Shown here piece by piece: positions 52,196-62,805 of a stretch of 64,000 bases of DNA (positions are counted from its first letter, which is position 1; every line of letters begins with the position of its first letter). Position numbers and translations under genes: made by a program. The DNA is from JABDGM01 sp963738665 (GTDB taxonomy: Bacteria > Planctomycetota > Planctomycetia > Pirellulales > Lacipirellulaceae), in the NCBI GenBank assembly GCA_963738665.1, contig CAVTXL010000003.1:372001-436000 (forward strand), given 5' to 3'. Under the pieces are notes generated by a model. The model did not search any database. It saw nothing but the letters and a program-made list of their open reading frames with translations, and was not told where the DNA came from.

Positions 52196-53615
52196 ATGAC
52201 CAACCTCTTCTCCGCCGCTGAAGAACAGAACCGCCGCCAGGCCATGCCGCTGGCCGCCCGGATGCGGCCGACATCGCTCGCCGAATTCGTCGGCCAGCAG
52301 CACTTTCTCGGCGAAGGACAGCTCCTGTGGCGGATGTTGCAATCGCGCCGCCTGGGCTCGGTGATTTTCTACGGCCCGCCCGGCACCGGCAAGACGACGC
52401 TGGCCCGCCTGCTCGCCAGCGAAACGGCCAGCCGCTTTCGGCAACTCAGCGCGGTCACCAGCGGCGTGAAAGACGTGCGCGAGATTCTGGACGAGGCCCG
52501 GCACGAAGTCGCCGCCGGCGGGCCGCCCACACTGCTGATGATTGATGAGATCCACCGCTTTAATCGGGCCCAGCAGGACGCCTTATTGCCCGACGTCGAG
52601 GAAGGCACAGTCATCCTCGTCGGCCTGACCACGGCCAACCCCTTCTTTGCCGTCAACGACGCGCTGGTCAGCCGCAGCCGCGTTTTCGAATTTCAGCCCC
52701 TCTCGGTCGACGACATCCAAACGCTCGTCCGCCGCGCGCTGGCCGACACCGACCGCGGCCTCGGCCAATACCACCCAATCATCGACGACGACGCGCTCCA
52801 GTTCCTGGCCGACGTCTCCGACGGCGACGCCCGCCGCGCGCTGGGCGCGTTGGAAGTTGCTGTGATGTCGTCAACCGAAACGACCCCTTCCTCACAGGGA
52901 GAGGCCAGGGGAGCGTCTTCTTCCCCTCCCTTGAAAGGAGGGGCGAGGGGAGGGATTCCTTCTTCCGAGTCAAAAGTCCACCTTACGCGCGACCTTATCG
53001 CCGACGCCGTTCAGCGCAAAGCCATCCGCTACGACCCCACGGGCGACGACCACTACGACGCGGCCAGCGCGCTCATCAAGAGCATCCGCGGCAGCGACCC
53101 GGACGCCGGCATTTATTGGCTGGCCCGCATGCTCGAAGGGGGCGAAGACGTCCGATTCCTCTGCCGCCGCCTGGTGATCCTCGCCAGCGAAGACATCGGC
53201 AATGCCGACCCGCACGCCCTGCCCTTGGCCGTGGCCGCCATGCAGGCCTGCGAGTTCGTCGGCCTGCCCGAATGCCAACTCACGCTGGCCCAGGCGGTTA
53301 CCTACTTGGCCTGCGCCCCAAAATCCAACGCCGCCACGGTCGCCATCAGCGAAGCCCGCACCGATATCCGCGAAAGCCGCCTCCTCCCCGTCCCCCGCCA
53401 TCTCCAGGATTCGCATTACGCGGGCGCGAAAGCGCCTCGGCCACGGCCAAGGCTACGAGTATGCCCACGACGCCGAAGGCGGCGTGGCCGCGCAAGATTA
53501 CCTCGGCGTCGAACGCGAATATTATCGACCGACGGAGCGGGGGTTTGAGAAGGAGTTGGCCGAACGACTGGAGCTGATTCGCTCAAAGCTGCGTGGCGCA
53601 GATGAACCTGAGTAG
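52196..53615 (+). CDS. rarA: Replication-associated recombination protein RarA/MgsA (one frameshift)
   Basis: AAA+ ATPase that acts at stalled replication forks; about 472 codons. N-terminal RMRPTSLAEFVGQQHFLGEG, Walker A in YGPPGTGKTTLARLL, Walker B and sensor in LLMIDEIHRFNRAQQDALLP, LIGLTTANPFFAVN-type sensor 1 and SRSRVFEFQPL. The C-terminal domain has HYDAASALIKSIRGSDPDA and RFLCRRLVILASEDIGNADP. The frame changes near 53415 (DSHYAGAK then RLGHGQGYEYAHD). Between about 52880 and 52970 an extra stretch of about 26 residues, encoded by repeat-like DNA, is inserted in frame between the ATPase and C-terminal domains. Start ATG at 52196. Confidence 0.92.
52880..52970 (+). repeat. Repeat-derived insertion within the rarA coding sequence
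   Basis: The DNA is built of CCTCACAGGGAGAGGCC and CCCCTCCCTTGAAAGGAGGGG words, the vocabulary of dispersed intergenic repeats (compare 52123-52147 and 43083-43110). It codes, in frame, for SSQGEARGASSSPPLKGG and a few residues more, absent from normal RarA proteins. Confidence 0.7.
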
Positions 53616-53629
53616 GATTGATCGCCTGT

Positions 53630-54238
53630 ATGAGCAATGAGCGGCGGAACAACTCGCACTGGGTCCGGAGGCTGATTGCGCTCTCGGTTGGCGTTCTGCT
53701 AATACCAATTGTTCTCTTGCTCGTGATCCCTTTCGTATTGCTACGGCTTTTTATCGGAATCGTACTTAACGTTTTGGTTTGGATTCGTTGGTGCGTTTAC
53801 GGAAAGGATATTCTGTTTGTCTGTTCTGATAGCCCAATTTGGCAAGATTACGTCGCGAACCAAATCATTCCGCGTATACAAACCAGGTCAATAATTCTAA
53901 ACTGGTCAGAAGGGCGGCATTGGATCACAGCATTCTCGCTGGAAGCCACCGGCGGCCGGCCCAATCGCTTCGTGCTCGTCGGCATGTGGTTGATCTTCGG
54001 GTCAACGGGTCTGTCTTCGCTGTACTGGATACGCACCGCCGCGACCGAGCTAGTCAGCCGCCGCGCCCATTTGCCCAATCCGACGCCGCTCGCCGGCAGC
54101 CCGCGTCAAGCGACCGGCGATTTGTTCCTCGAGCTGGTCGTTATGGTTGCTTACTTCCTGTTAATTGCCATGGTACTGTGGCGCTCCACGTTGCGCTCTG
54201 TCGCAATCCGCGGCCGGCCACGCAGCGACTCCGAATAA
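53630..54238 (+). CDS. Membrane protein of unknown function
   Basis: 202 residues from the ATG at 53630. Two adjoining N-terminal hydrophobic stretches (LIALSVGVLLIPIVLLLVIP and LLRLFIGIVLNVLVWIRW), a central polar part with ILFVCSDSPIWQDYVANQII and IILNWSEGRHWITAFSLEAT, a weakly hydrophobic FVLVGMWLIFGSTGLSSLY and a C-terminal helix ELVVMVAYFLLIAMVLW. No catalytic motif. It begins 15 bases after rarA, and may be co-transcribed. Not recognised as a named family. Confidence 0.6.
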   Translation: MSNERRNNSHWVRRLIALSVGVLLIPIVLLLVIPFVLLRLFIGIVLNVLVWIRWCVYGKDILFVCSDSPIWQDYVANQIIPRIQTRSIILNWSEGRHWITAFSLEATGGRPNRFVLVGMWLIFGSTGLSSLYWIRTAATELVSRRAHLPNPTPLAGSPRQATGDLFLELVVMVAYFLLIAMVLWRSTLRSVAIRGRPRSDSE

Positions 54239-54532
54239 ACGCCCGCTGCCCTTGATTTAACGGCGGCTTCTGCGTCTCCTGCTGCGTTTTCCGGCAAAGT
54301 TCGGTTGCTTAACTCCTCACTTCCCGCGAGTGGTGAACCAACCTGCCGGTGTTTATAATCCACAGGACCGGTGCCCGCGCGGGCTGTCCGGCCCGATCCT
54401 TACTGGGATCACGTACGTAAGCAAAGTATCTCTCTCCGCGGCCCCAATTGTCGTTTCGGCCCGTCCTGTGGCCGCCGTCTCGACCTGTCGCGAGCAAAAT
54501 CCAGAATCACGGATCCAATCCAGGAGCCTACC

Positions 54533-56821
54533 ATGCGCGTTGCGCTTTCCTCACTATCCACCCGTTTCCAGAGCGCTTGCGCGCTGTGGCTGATCGCCGC
54601 CATCGCTTCTATGGCCGCCGCCCAGCAACCGGCGACCATGTCCGCCCAGCGCGGCCCCGCCTTGCAGTCCCCAGCCGCGGCCACCACGCCGCAATCTCGG
54701 CCGTCGGCCACGCCGGCAGCCCCCGCCGCTCAACCCGCCGAGAAGTCCGCCGAGCCCGCCATCGTCGTTCCGCCCAAGCCGCCGATCATCCATTCACTCT
54801 CGTTCCCCGAACCGGCCACCCACGTGATCCTCGTTAAGTCGGCCATTCCCACCGATGGCCGAGAGTCGATCGAGTTGATGATGAGTGTCTGGTCGCCCGG
54901 CTTCTATAAAGTCGAGAATTATGCCGCCAAAGTCAAAAACTTTGCCGTTCAAACTCCACTCGGTGAACCGCTGACGTTTGAAAAGACGGCTGACAATCGC
55001 TGGCGAATCAACAATCCGCAGCATGAGCCGGTCGTCGCCGTTTCTTATCGCCTCGATTGCGTGCCTGATTCGCCCTCGGCCGGCCGCGAGCTTAACCATG
55101 ACTATGCCGGCGGGGTGTCGCACAGCGCCGTCAACCGCGAATATGCCGTCATCTGCGGCGGCCCGACCTATATGACCCTCGTCGACGATCTCGACCGGCC
55201 GCACGAAGTCCGCCTTAACATGCCCCCGCAGTGGACCAAGTCGGCTACCGGCCTCGCCCTTGCCCCGGATAGCTACGCCCATCACTACTGGGCCAAGAAC
55301 TTCGACACGCTGATCGATTCGCCGATCGCACTCGGCAACCTCTCAATCCACGACTTCCAGGTCGACGGCAGCCGGCACCACCTGGTCGATATCGGCGACG
55401 CGGCCGACTTCCTCAACTGGGACGGCGGCAAGCAAATTGTCGACCTGCAGAAAATGGTCCAGGAAACCCGGAACTTCTGGGGCTTCTTGCCCTTTAGTGA
55501 CTATTACTTCCTGAACAAAATCACGGGCACCCGCGGCGGCGGACTCGAACACCTTAACTCCACGCTCATCCACACCACTCCGCCGCGCCGCCCAAGCGAA
55601 TCCCGCGAAACACATCTTCGCTGGCTCAACTTTGTCGCCCACGAGTACTTCCACGCGTTCAACGTCAAGCGCCTGCGGCCGATCGAACTCGGCCCCTTTG
55701 ATTATGAACACGCCCGCAAGACGAGCGGCCTGTGGGTGGCGGAAGGTCTCACGAACTATTTCAACAGCCTGATCGTCGTGCGCGCCGGCCTTTGCACGAC
55801 CGATGAGTACCTGGCGAATCTTTCCGGCCACATCGGCAAAGTTCAAAGGTCACCCGGCCGACTGGTCCAGTCGCTGGCCGCCTCGTCTCTCGAAACCTGG
55901 AGCGGCGACGGCTTCGGCGGCAGTCGCGACCAGTCGGTCGACTATTACGAAAAAGGCCCGGTCGTCGGCTTGCTGCTGGACGCCAAAATCCGCCGCGCCA
56001 CCGACAACAAAAAGAGCCTCGATGATGTGATGCGCCTGGCCTACTCGCGCTACTCCGGCGCCAAGGGCTACACCGAACAAGAGTTTCTCGATACGGCCCA
56101 GGAAGTCGCCGGCATTAGCCTGAAAGAGTTCTTCGATAAGAACCTGTTCTCCACCGACGAGCTCGACTACACCGAAGCCCTCGATTGGCTCGGCCTCCGC
56201 TTCGCACCGTCCGAAAGCGAGCAGCCGAGCTGGAAATTGGAAGTGCTCCCGGAGTCCACCGAGGACCAAAAGGCGCACCTTGCGTCGTATCTGGCGCCGT
56301 CCAAGGCGCCCGTCGAAGTCATGGCCAAGAAGGAAGAGCCAAAAGCAGCACCGGCACCGGCGACCGTCGCAAAGGCGGACGAGGCGGCCAAGCCGGGAGA
56401 GGCGGCCAAGACTACCGAACCCCCCAAGGCGGCCCCCCTCATCGACGGCGTGGGCGGCGTGTTCATCTTCTCGAACGACCCGGCCCGGCTTGCCCAGTGG
56501 TACGAGAAGAGCCTCGGCCTCGAAACGACTAAGCAGCCCGACGGGGCGTTTGTCCTCGCCTTCAACTATCGCAAGGACGACAATCCGAATGAGAAAACCA
56601 AGACCGTCTGGGCGGTCCTCCCCGCGACCGACGGCCGGGCCGAAGGGCCAAACCAGTTCCAGGTCAATTACCGCGTCCCTGATATGGGCAAAATGGTGAG
56701 CCACCTGCGGGCGGGCGGTGTTGAAATCGAAAAGGCCCAGAACTATCCTTGGGGGCGGTTCGTTTGGCTCCGCGACCCGGACGGCAACCGCGTCGAGCTC
56801 TTTCAACCGTTGGATCAATAG
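54533..56821 (+). CDS. M61 peptidase with C-terminal VOC (glyoxalase-like) domain
   Basis: 762 residues. Signal peptide (LWLIAAIASMAAAQ), then a Pro/Ala-rich linker. Residues about 85-590 are an M61 (glycyl aminopeptidase-like) domain: GGGLEH at 335-340, zinc motif HEYFH at 370-374 and the third ligand Glu404 in LWVAEGLTNYF. The C-terminal PDZ domain of typical M61 proteins is not seen. After a Lys/Glu/Ala/Pro linker (598-635) residues 638-762 form a VOC domain: GVGGVFIFSNDPARLAQWYE at its start and WGRFVWLRDPDGNRVELFQP at its end, the usual metal-binding strand. A secreted peptidase fused to a small-molecule-binding fold is unusual. No frame break. The ATG at 54533 follows CAGGAG. Confidence 0.85.
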   Translation: MRVALSSLSTRFQSACALWLIAAIASMAAAQQPATMSAQRGPALQSPAAATTPQSRPSATPAAPAAQPAEKSAEPAIVVPPKPPIIHSLSFPEPATHVILVKSAIPTDGRESIELMMSVWSPGFYKVENYAAKVKNFAVQTPLGEPLTFEKTADNRWRINNPQHEPVVAVSYRLDCVPDSPSAGRELNHDYAGGVSHSAVNREYAVICGGPTYMTLVDDLDRPHEVRLNMPPQWTKSATGLALAPDSYAHHYWAKNFDTLIDSPIALGNLSIHDFQVDGSRHHLVDIGDAADFLNWDGGKQIVDLQKMVQETRNFWGFLPFSDYYFLNKITGTRGGGLEHLNSTLIHTTPPRRPSESRETHLRWLNFVAHEYFHAFNVKRLRPIELGPFDYEHARKTSGLWVAEGLTNYFNSLIVVRAGLCTTDEYLANLSGHIGKVQRSPGRLVQSLAASSLETWSGDGFGGSRDQSVDYYEKGPVVGLLLDAKIRRATDNKKSLDDVMRLAYSRYSGAKGYTEQEFLDTAQEVAGISLKEFFDKNLFSTDELDYTEALDWLGLRFAPSESEQPSWKLEVLPESTEDQKAHLASYLAPSKAPVEVMAKKEEPKAAPAPATVAKADEAAKPGEAAKTTEPPKAAPLIDGVGGVFIFSNDPARLAQWYEKSLGLETTKQPDGAFVLAFNYRKDDNPNEKTKTVWAVLPATDGRAEGPNQFQVNYRVPDMGKMVSHLRAGGVEIEKAQNYPWGRFVWLRDPDGNRVELFQPLDQ

Positions 56822-56960
56822 CCGGCCGGCGTCTCCTCATTGCGCGCGCCAATCGACCGTGACATTTGCCGAACCGTCGGCCTGGTCACTTCCGTCGACA
56901 GCACCCTTGCACCCAGGGTCCTAATTCGGGTCATACCATCACTCTTCAGGAGTCAACCCC

Positions 56961-58219
56961 ATGAAGCGCGCGCTCGGGATTCCAGTTTCAGCACCGATCA
57001 TTCTTCTGTCGATCGTCCTCACCGTCACGTTCGGGCAAATCGGTCCGCCGGCAAACGCAGAGGAGCCCGAGCTGCTGGAGTTGACCGGAGATCTCGGCGT
57101 CCACGACCCCGTCCTGACCAAGGACGGCGACACCTACTACATTTTCTACACCGGCGGCGCACGCGGCGGCGGTCGGCGCGGCGGGCGCCGCGGCGGACGC
57201 GGCGATAACGCAGTCGCGGGCGAGGCAGCGCAGCCCAATCGTGGCGGCGCTCAGGCTGACGTCGCGCCAACACCAACCGCCACAACACCGTCCCCGGCGA
57301 CTCCCGCCCCGACCACGCCGCCCGCCCAGCCAACCACGACCGGCCCGATGGGGTCGATCAACATGCTCACTTCCCCCGATATGAAGACCTGGACCCGCGC
57401 CGGCTTCGCCCTGCCGCGTCTGCCCGATTGGACCCGCGATATCCCCAACCGCAACAACCCAAATGACGCTTGGGCGCCCGATATCTCGTACTTCAACAAC
57501 ATGTATCATCTCTACTATTCGATCTCGTCCTTCGGCCGCAACGACTCGGCCATCGGCCAGGCCCTGAACGTGACGCTCGATCCGAAATCGCCCGAGTACA
57601 AGTGGGAAGACGGCGGCCTCGTGATCGAGTCCGAGCGGGGCCGCGACGATTTTAACTGCATCGATCCGAACATTGTCGTCGAAGACGACAACAACGTCTG
57701 GATCTGCTGGGGCAGCTTCTGGGGCGGCATCATGATGCGCCGCATCGACGCCAAGAGCGGCCGCCTGTCGTCGTCCGACACCACGCTCTACAAGCTGGCC
57801 CGCCGCGCTCCGGCGCCCAAGTTGCCGAAGCAGCTGAACAGGGTCCGCCGCAGCGCAACCCGATCGAAGGCGCCTTCATCATCCAGCACGATGATTATTG
57901 GTACTTGTTCGTCTCCTGGGACTTCTGCTGCCGCGGCGCGAATAGCGATTACAAGGTCGCCGTCGGCCGCTCGAAAACAGTCACCGGCCCATACCTCGAC
58001 AAGGAGGGTAAAGACATGGAGCAAGGGGGCGGCCTGTTGATCCTCGACACCCACACCGACAACTGGCACGGCGCCGGGCACCCCGGCTTCTACAGCGAGA
58101 ACGGCACCGACTATATGGCCGTCCACGCCTACCGCGCCACGGGCCGCGGCGGCTCGCAACTGTTCATCTCCACCGTCGCCTGGGGGGACGGCTGGCCCAA
58201 GGTGGCGCGGCTGCCATAG
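56961..58219 (+). CDS. GH43 arabinanase-like protein, second copy (one frameshift)
   Basis: About 419 codons. Signal peptide (PIILLSIVLTVTFGQIGPPANA), catalytic base Asp49 in VHDPVLTKDG, the modulator Asp in FNCIDPNIVVED and the acid Glu in NPIEGAFIIQ, and CCRG..SDYKVAVGRS as in the first GH43. A disordered insert of about 65 residues interrupts the first blade (residues 67-131): GGARGGGRRGGRRGGRGD followed by Pro/Thr/Ala-rich sequence. The frame changes near 57820. It follows the M61-VOC gene by 139 bases on the same strand. It should cleave arabinan outside the cytoplasm. Confidence 0.83.
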
Positions 58220-58643
58220 AATTCACAAGTCGCCTGAATTTGCGGCCATAGATACCGAGGGTAGAATCATGCGCATGTCGCTCGATGAATGCCTGCATTC
58301 TGGATTCATCTCTGCTGCGCTTGATACTGGCGAAAACATACTGGTCTTTCGTCCCGAGGTGCGCACGCGTGTTCGGTGCCAACGACGCGCTTATTTATGA
58401 CGCATTGGTCGTTGTAAGCTGATGCGGGGTGCGGATCGTTGCTAAAGCCGAACGCCGAACGCCCGATTTCGCTCAGATCGACAAAATAGAGAGCCTGGGC
58501 GACATAGGCCAACGTCGCTCCTCCCCGTCTGCCATAGCACGAGGCGGCCCGGCTGCCTATGATTCGCGGCCCATCCCAGCGCCCTGCGCCTTTGGCAATC
58601 TTCTCGCTGGCGATGAAGGCCTTCGCGTCATGGAGGACGATCG
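58220..58643. other. Intergenic region, no recognisable gene
   Basis: 424 bases. Short open frames on the minus strand (58164-58382 and 58306-58512) show no motif. The last 30 bases contain a purine-rich GGAGGACGATCG just before the next start. Confidence 0.5.
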
Positions 58644-60247
58644 ATGAATTCTATTCGACCGATCATCACGATCACGATCCTGGCCGCCGTGGCCTGGTTC
58701 CTCTATCTGAAAATCAATCAGGGCGGCGCTACGCCCCGGGCCGGAGCCGAGCGACGCAACGCAAACGCTCGCGCCGACGATTCCGCCGCTGGAAATGTCG
58801 CCGTCTGCCCCTGCGAAATCGCCAACTTCGGACACGCCCTCCGTCGCCGGCGCCGCTTCGCAGCGTCCCGCCGGCGACAGCGGCAACAGCCCGAACCCCA
58901 GCGAAACCACCAAGCCGATATCCGCAGAGAACAGCCCAGCGATGCCTGCGTTGCCGGAGCTCCCTACTCTGTCGGAATCCGGCAACGGCAGCGACACGAA
59001 GACGATTGCGAATTCGTCTCCGGGGCGTTACGCCGCAGATCCTGCCCTGCCCAGTGCCAGCAAGCTGCAGCCCGATCCGGCGCAGCTCCGGCCGCAGTTA
59101 ACTTGGCGTCCGACGACGCTGGCAACGTGCCGGCCGTCGGTCCCATCAACTCGGGCGCCGCGACGGAGCCACCAACGACCACTCCGCCGGCGCCGGCCGC
59201 CGCGGCCACGACATCCCCCACGTCGTCCACGTCCACGACAGCGACTTCAACCGACGGCGAGCGCGACATGGCCTCGCAAAGCGCCATGGATGCGATGGGG
59301 CTGACGTCCCAGGTCGGGGACATGCTGCCCGCAACCGAGAATTCCCCGCCGACGGCGCAGCCGCTGGCCGTCGATCGGTATGGAATGCCGGCCGGCAATT
59401 CGTCCGCCACCGTTGCGACTTCAACTGCCGCTACGACCGCGCCGCGCCATCCACCGCCAGCGCCGCAACCGCGCCCGCCGGCCAGTCGTTCGCCGCGGCC
59501 TGGCCGGCCATTCAGGCGGCCCTCGACGGCGGGGAGTTGGCCAAAGCACACCAGATTCTTTCACCCTGGTTCGGCGATCCCTCGCTGACTCCGGCGGAAA
59601 GCCAACGCGTCGACACGCTTCTCAGCCAGTTGGCCGGCTCGGTGATATATTCGACCGAGCACCGCCTCGAGCCGCCCTATACCGTCCAAGCTGGCGAAAC
59701 GCTGGAAACCATCGCCAAGCAGCACGACGTGCCTTGGCAACTGTTGGCAAAAATCAACGGCATCGCTGCCCCTGACCAGGTGCGACCCGGCCAGCAGCTT
59801 AAGGTGCTCCGCGGTCCCTTCGGCGCGATGGTCGACCTGCGCCGCAATCAACTCGCCCTCTCGGTCGACGGCCGCTATGCCGGGCGTTTCCCGGTTAGTG
59901 CAGCACCGGGCGCAAATATTCCGGCAGGCGAATGGATCGTCTCAGACAAGCCGGCCACACCGGCCTCCAGCCCGTCTGTTTATGCGTCACCGGGCGCGGC
60001 AACCCCCGCGCAGTCGCCCGCAGTTTCGCGCTCGATTGTGCTCCGCAGCCCGGCCGGCGACAGGGCACACCAAGGAATGGCCGTTCGCATCGCCGCTGCC
60101 GATTCGACAATCACGCCGATCATGCCCGGCGACTCGCGGTCGGCTGCGGGAACGAATTCGTCCTATTTCGTCAAGGTCTCGCCGCGCGACGCCGAAGAAC
60201 TAGCCGACATTCTGTCGATTGGTTCTCGCGTGGTGATCCAGCGATGA
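58644..60247 (+). CDS. LysM protein with catalytically dead L,D-transpeptidase-like domain (about three frameshifts)
   Basis: About 534 codons. An N-terminal membrane anchor (IITITILAAVAWFLYLKI) is followed by a long Pro/Ala/Thr/Ser linker split by breaks near 58740, 59090 and 59450. The C-terminal part, in one frame from 59537, has a helical AAWPAIQAALDGGELAKAHQ, a LysM domain (YTVQAGETLETIAKQHDV to IAAPDQVRPGQQLKVL) that binds peptidoglycan, then MVDLRRNQLALSVDGRYAGR and a last VSPRDAEELADILSIGSRVV, the first strand and last strand/helix of a YkuD domain. Between them the catalytic HxG and SxGCxR motifs are absent; the Cys position is Phe. It probably binds but does not cross-link peptidoglycan. 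Confidence 0.68.
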
Positions 60248-60362
60248 GCATCGCGGACGTGCGGCGGTTGTCAGTAGTTCGTGATTCGATGTAGATTGGT
60301 TCACTTGATTCTGGTGGCCGCCGCAGGGCGGTCCTTGGCGAACTCTGACCGGCGAACATCCC

Positions 60363-60922
60363 ATGTACGACGCGGCCGCGCTTCAGCGTTTGATCTCGGA
60401 CAAAGCCCTCAAGTTCGGCGACTTCACGCTCGCCTCCGGCCGCCGGTCGCAGTTCTATCTCGATTGCCGCCTGGTCACGCTCGATTCGGCCGGCGCCGCC
60501 CTGATCGCAGAAGGCATGCTCGACCTGTTGTCGGCCGACATGCCCGCCCTGGTCGGCGGCATGGCGATCGGCGCCGATCCGATCACGGCGGCCATCGTCA
60601 CGCTGGCCGGCCTCCGCAACATCCCGCTCCGCGGCGTGATGGTTCGCAAAGAGGTTAAACAACATGGCACTGGCAAATTCGTGGAAGGGCCCTTCGCGAC
60701 CGGCGAGTCGATCGCCATCGTCGAAGACTCGGTCACCACTGGCGGGTCGAGCCTGCTGGCCATCGAACGCTGCGAAGCGGTCGGTCTGAATGTGACGCGC
60801 GTGCTCGCGATCGTCGACCGCCTGGAAGGGGCCGCGAAGCGTTCGCATCACGCGGCTACGAACTGACGTCCCTGTTCACCGTCCGCGACTTCGGTATCGA
60901 GCCGACGGCCGATAGCCACTAG
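60363..60922 (+). CDS. pyrE: Orotate phosphoribosyltransferase (one frameshift)
   Basis: Joins orotate and PRPP in pyrimidine synthesis; about 186 codons, normal for PyrE. Landmarks: LKFGDFTLASGRRSQFYLDCR, GGMAIGADPITAA, MVRKEVKQHGTGKFVEGP and the PRPP-binding loop IAIVEDSVTTGGSSL. The last 30 residues (AFASRGYELTSLFTVRDFGI) are in a second frame, after a break near 60838. Start ATG at 60363. It lies between the LysM gene and an unknown gene on the same strand. Confidence 0.93.
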
Positions 60923-60967
60923 ACGGCAGCCCATAGCATAGCGACAGCCAATAGCCGGCAGCCTTCG

Positions 60968-61694
60968 ATGGAAACCACACTCCACCGCCAACTGAAGGAG
61001 CTCTATCTGACCGACGGCGCCGTCGCGGAACATCGCGTCGGCCGCTACCGCATCGATGTCGCGCGGCCCAAGGAGCTGGTGGAGATTCAGCTCGCCTCGC
61101 TGTCGGCCATTCGCGACAAGATCGCCGCGCTGGTAAAAACACATCGGGTACGGCTAGTGAAGCCAATCGTCGCCCGCAAGGTGCTCGTGAAGCTCGGCCG
61201 GGCCGGCGGCCGCGTCGTCCAGCGCCGTCAAAGCCCTGAAGCGCGGCCGGCTTGTCGACCTGTTCGACGAGCTGGTCCACTTCACGCGTGTCTACCCGCA
61301 TCGCCAGTTGGTGCTGGAAGTGCCGCTGATCGAAATCGAAGAATGGCGTTACCCGGGCCACGGCCGCCGCCGCTGGCGACGACCGGGCGACCACCAAATC
61401 GAGGATCAGCGGCTCGTCGCGGTGCTCGAAGTTCACGAATTCCGCCGGGCGAGCGAGCTCTGCCGCTTGCTGCCGCGCCGGCTGCCCAATCCGTTTCATA
61501 CCGGCCACATTGCCCGAGGACTGGGCGTCGAGCGGTGGATCGCCCAGCGCATGGCCTACTGCCTGCGCGAAATGGGTGCGGTGAAAATGGTCGGCAAGCA
61601 TCGCGGCGCCTGGCTTTACGCAGCGCCTCCACAAAGCGAGCGGCATAATGCCTCTCGTGATACGTATTTTGAGTCGGACGGGACACGTCATTGA
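60968..61694 (+). CDS. Unknown protein, possible PD-(D/E)XK-type fold (one frameshift)
   Basis: About 241 codons in two frames; the break is near 61220. N-terminal LKELYLTDGAVAEHRVGRYR is followed by IDVARPKELVEIQLASLSAI, an Asp then E-x-Q on the next strand as in some PD-(D/E)XK-fold proteins with a variant triad, and a helix. The second part has LKRGRLVDLFDELVHFTRVY, EVPLIEIEEWRYPGHGRRR and a winged-helix-like end (RRASELCRLLPRR, YCLREMGAVKMVGKHRGAWL). Similar proteins are conserved in planctomycetes; no function is known to me. Its position between pyrE and the KAS III gene gives no firm clue. The nuclease idea is weak. Confidence 0.5.
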
Positions 61695-61763
61695 CCAGTC
61701 CCCGTGCGATAATGAATCCGCCGGGCTTGTCCGAACTATCCCGGCCCCTTAATCTGCTAAGTC

Positions 61764-62787
61764 ATGGGCGACGAAGTTCAAATCACTGTTAAGCGCTCGC
61801 CGCTGCGGCGGCTGACGGGCATTCAGGTCGTCGGCACCGGTAGTTTTCTGCCGGATAATGTCGTCACCAACGACATGCTCGCCTCCCTCGGCTGCGATGC
61901 CGAATGGATCGTCCAGCGGACCGGCATCCGCGAGCGCCGCCACGCGCCGCCCGAGATGTCGACCAGCGACATGGCCGTGGCCGCCGGTCAGCGCTGTCTC
62001 GAAGCGGCGGGCGTCGATCGCGGCGAGATCGATCTCGTCGTGCTGGGCACCCTCTCTCCCGATTATCTGTTGCCCGCAACGGCAACCACCGTACAGGATC
62101 AGCTCGGCCTCAACTGCGCCGCGATGGACCTCTCCGCGGCCTGCGCCGGGTTTCTTTACGCATTGGTCACCGGCGTGCCAGTTCATCGCCGCCGGCACGA
62201 GCAAATACGCGCTGGTGATCGGCGCCGACACGAACAGTCGCGTGATGAATCCTGAAGACAAGAAAACCTATCCGCTGTTTGGCGACGGCGCGGCGCTGTG
62301 CTGCTGGCGAAGGGCAGCGCTGAGCAGGGACTCGCTGAGTTACACGCTCGGCGCCGACGGCGCGGGCACCGAGCTGTTGATTCGGCCCGCGGGCGGCTCG
62401 CGGATGCCGCTGGCCTTGTCGTGCCCGACCAGCCCGGAGTGGTTCGTCAAAATGGACGGCCGGCCGGTGTTCAAATGGGCCGTGCGGTTGCTCGAAGATT
62501 CCACACGGCAGGTGCTGTCCGCGGTCGGCTTCGATACGGCCGACGTCGACGTCTGGCTCTTGCACCAGGCCAACATTCGCATTCTCGACGCCGCGATCGA
62601 CGCCCTCGGCATCAATCGCGCCAAAGTCGTCACCCATCTCGATCGTTATGGAAACACATCAGCCGGCAGCGTGCCGATCGCGCTTGACGAATCGCTCCGC
62701 GCCGGCCGCTTCGACCGCGGCGACCTGCTCCTCATGAGCGGCTTCGGCGGCGGCCTCTCGTGGGGCACGGCCCTGGTGCGGTGGTGA
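61764..62787 (+). CDS. fabH: 3-oxoacyl-ACP synthase III (frameshifts)
   Basis: KAS III starts fatty acid synthesis by condensing acetyl-CoA with malonyl-ACP. About 340 codons, near the usual length. The active-site Cys is in MDLSAACAGFLYA, the His in VWLLHQANIRI and the Asn in DRYGNTSAGSVPI; GDGAA lies between. The first part (to near 62175) is in one frame, the rest in another, and a compensating pair of shifts seems present around 62300-62330, where the readable protein (LLAKGSAEQGL) briefly moves to a third frame. Start ATG at 61764. An intrinsic terminator follows at 62806. Confidence 0.9.
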
Positions 62788-62805
62788 GCTCATTGGATAT
62801 CCATT

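Noticed and set aside
55850..56818. 322-codon minus-strand frame opposite the M61-VOC gene
   Set aside because: It has no ribosome binding site or family motif; the plus strand has unmistakable zinc and VOC motifs.
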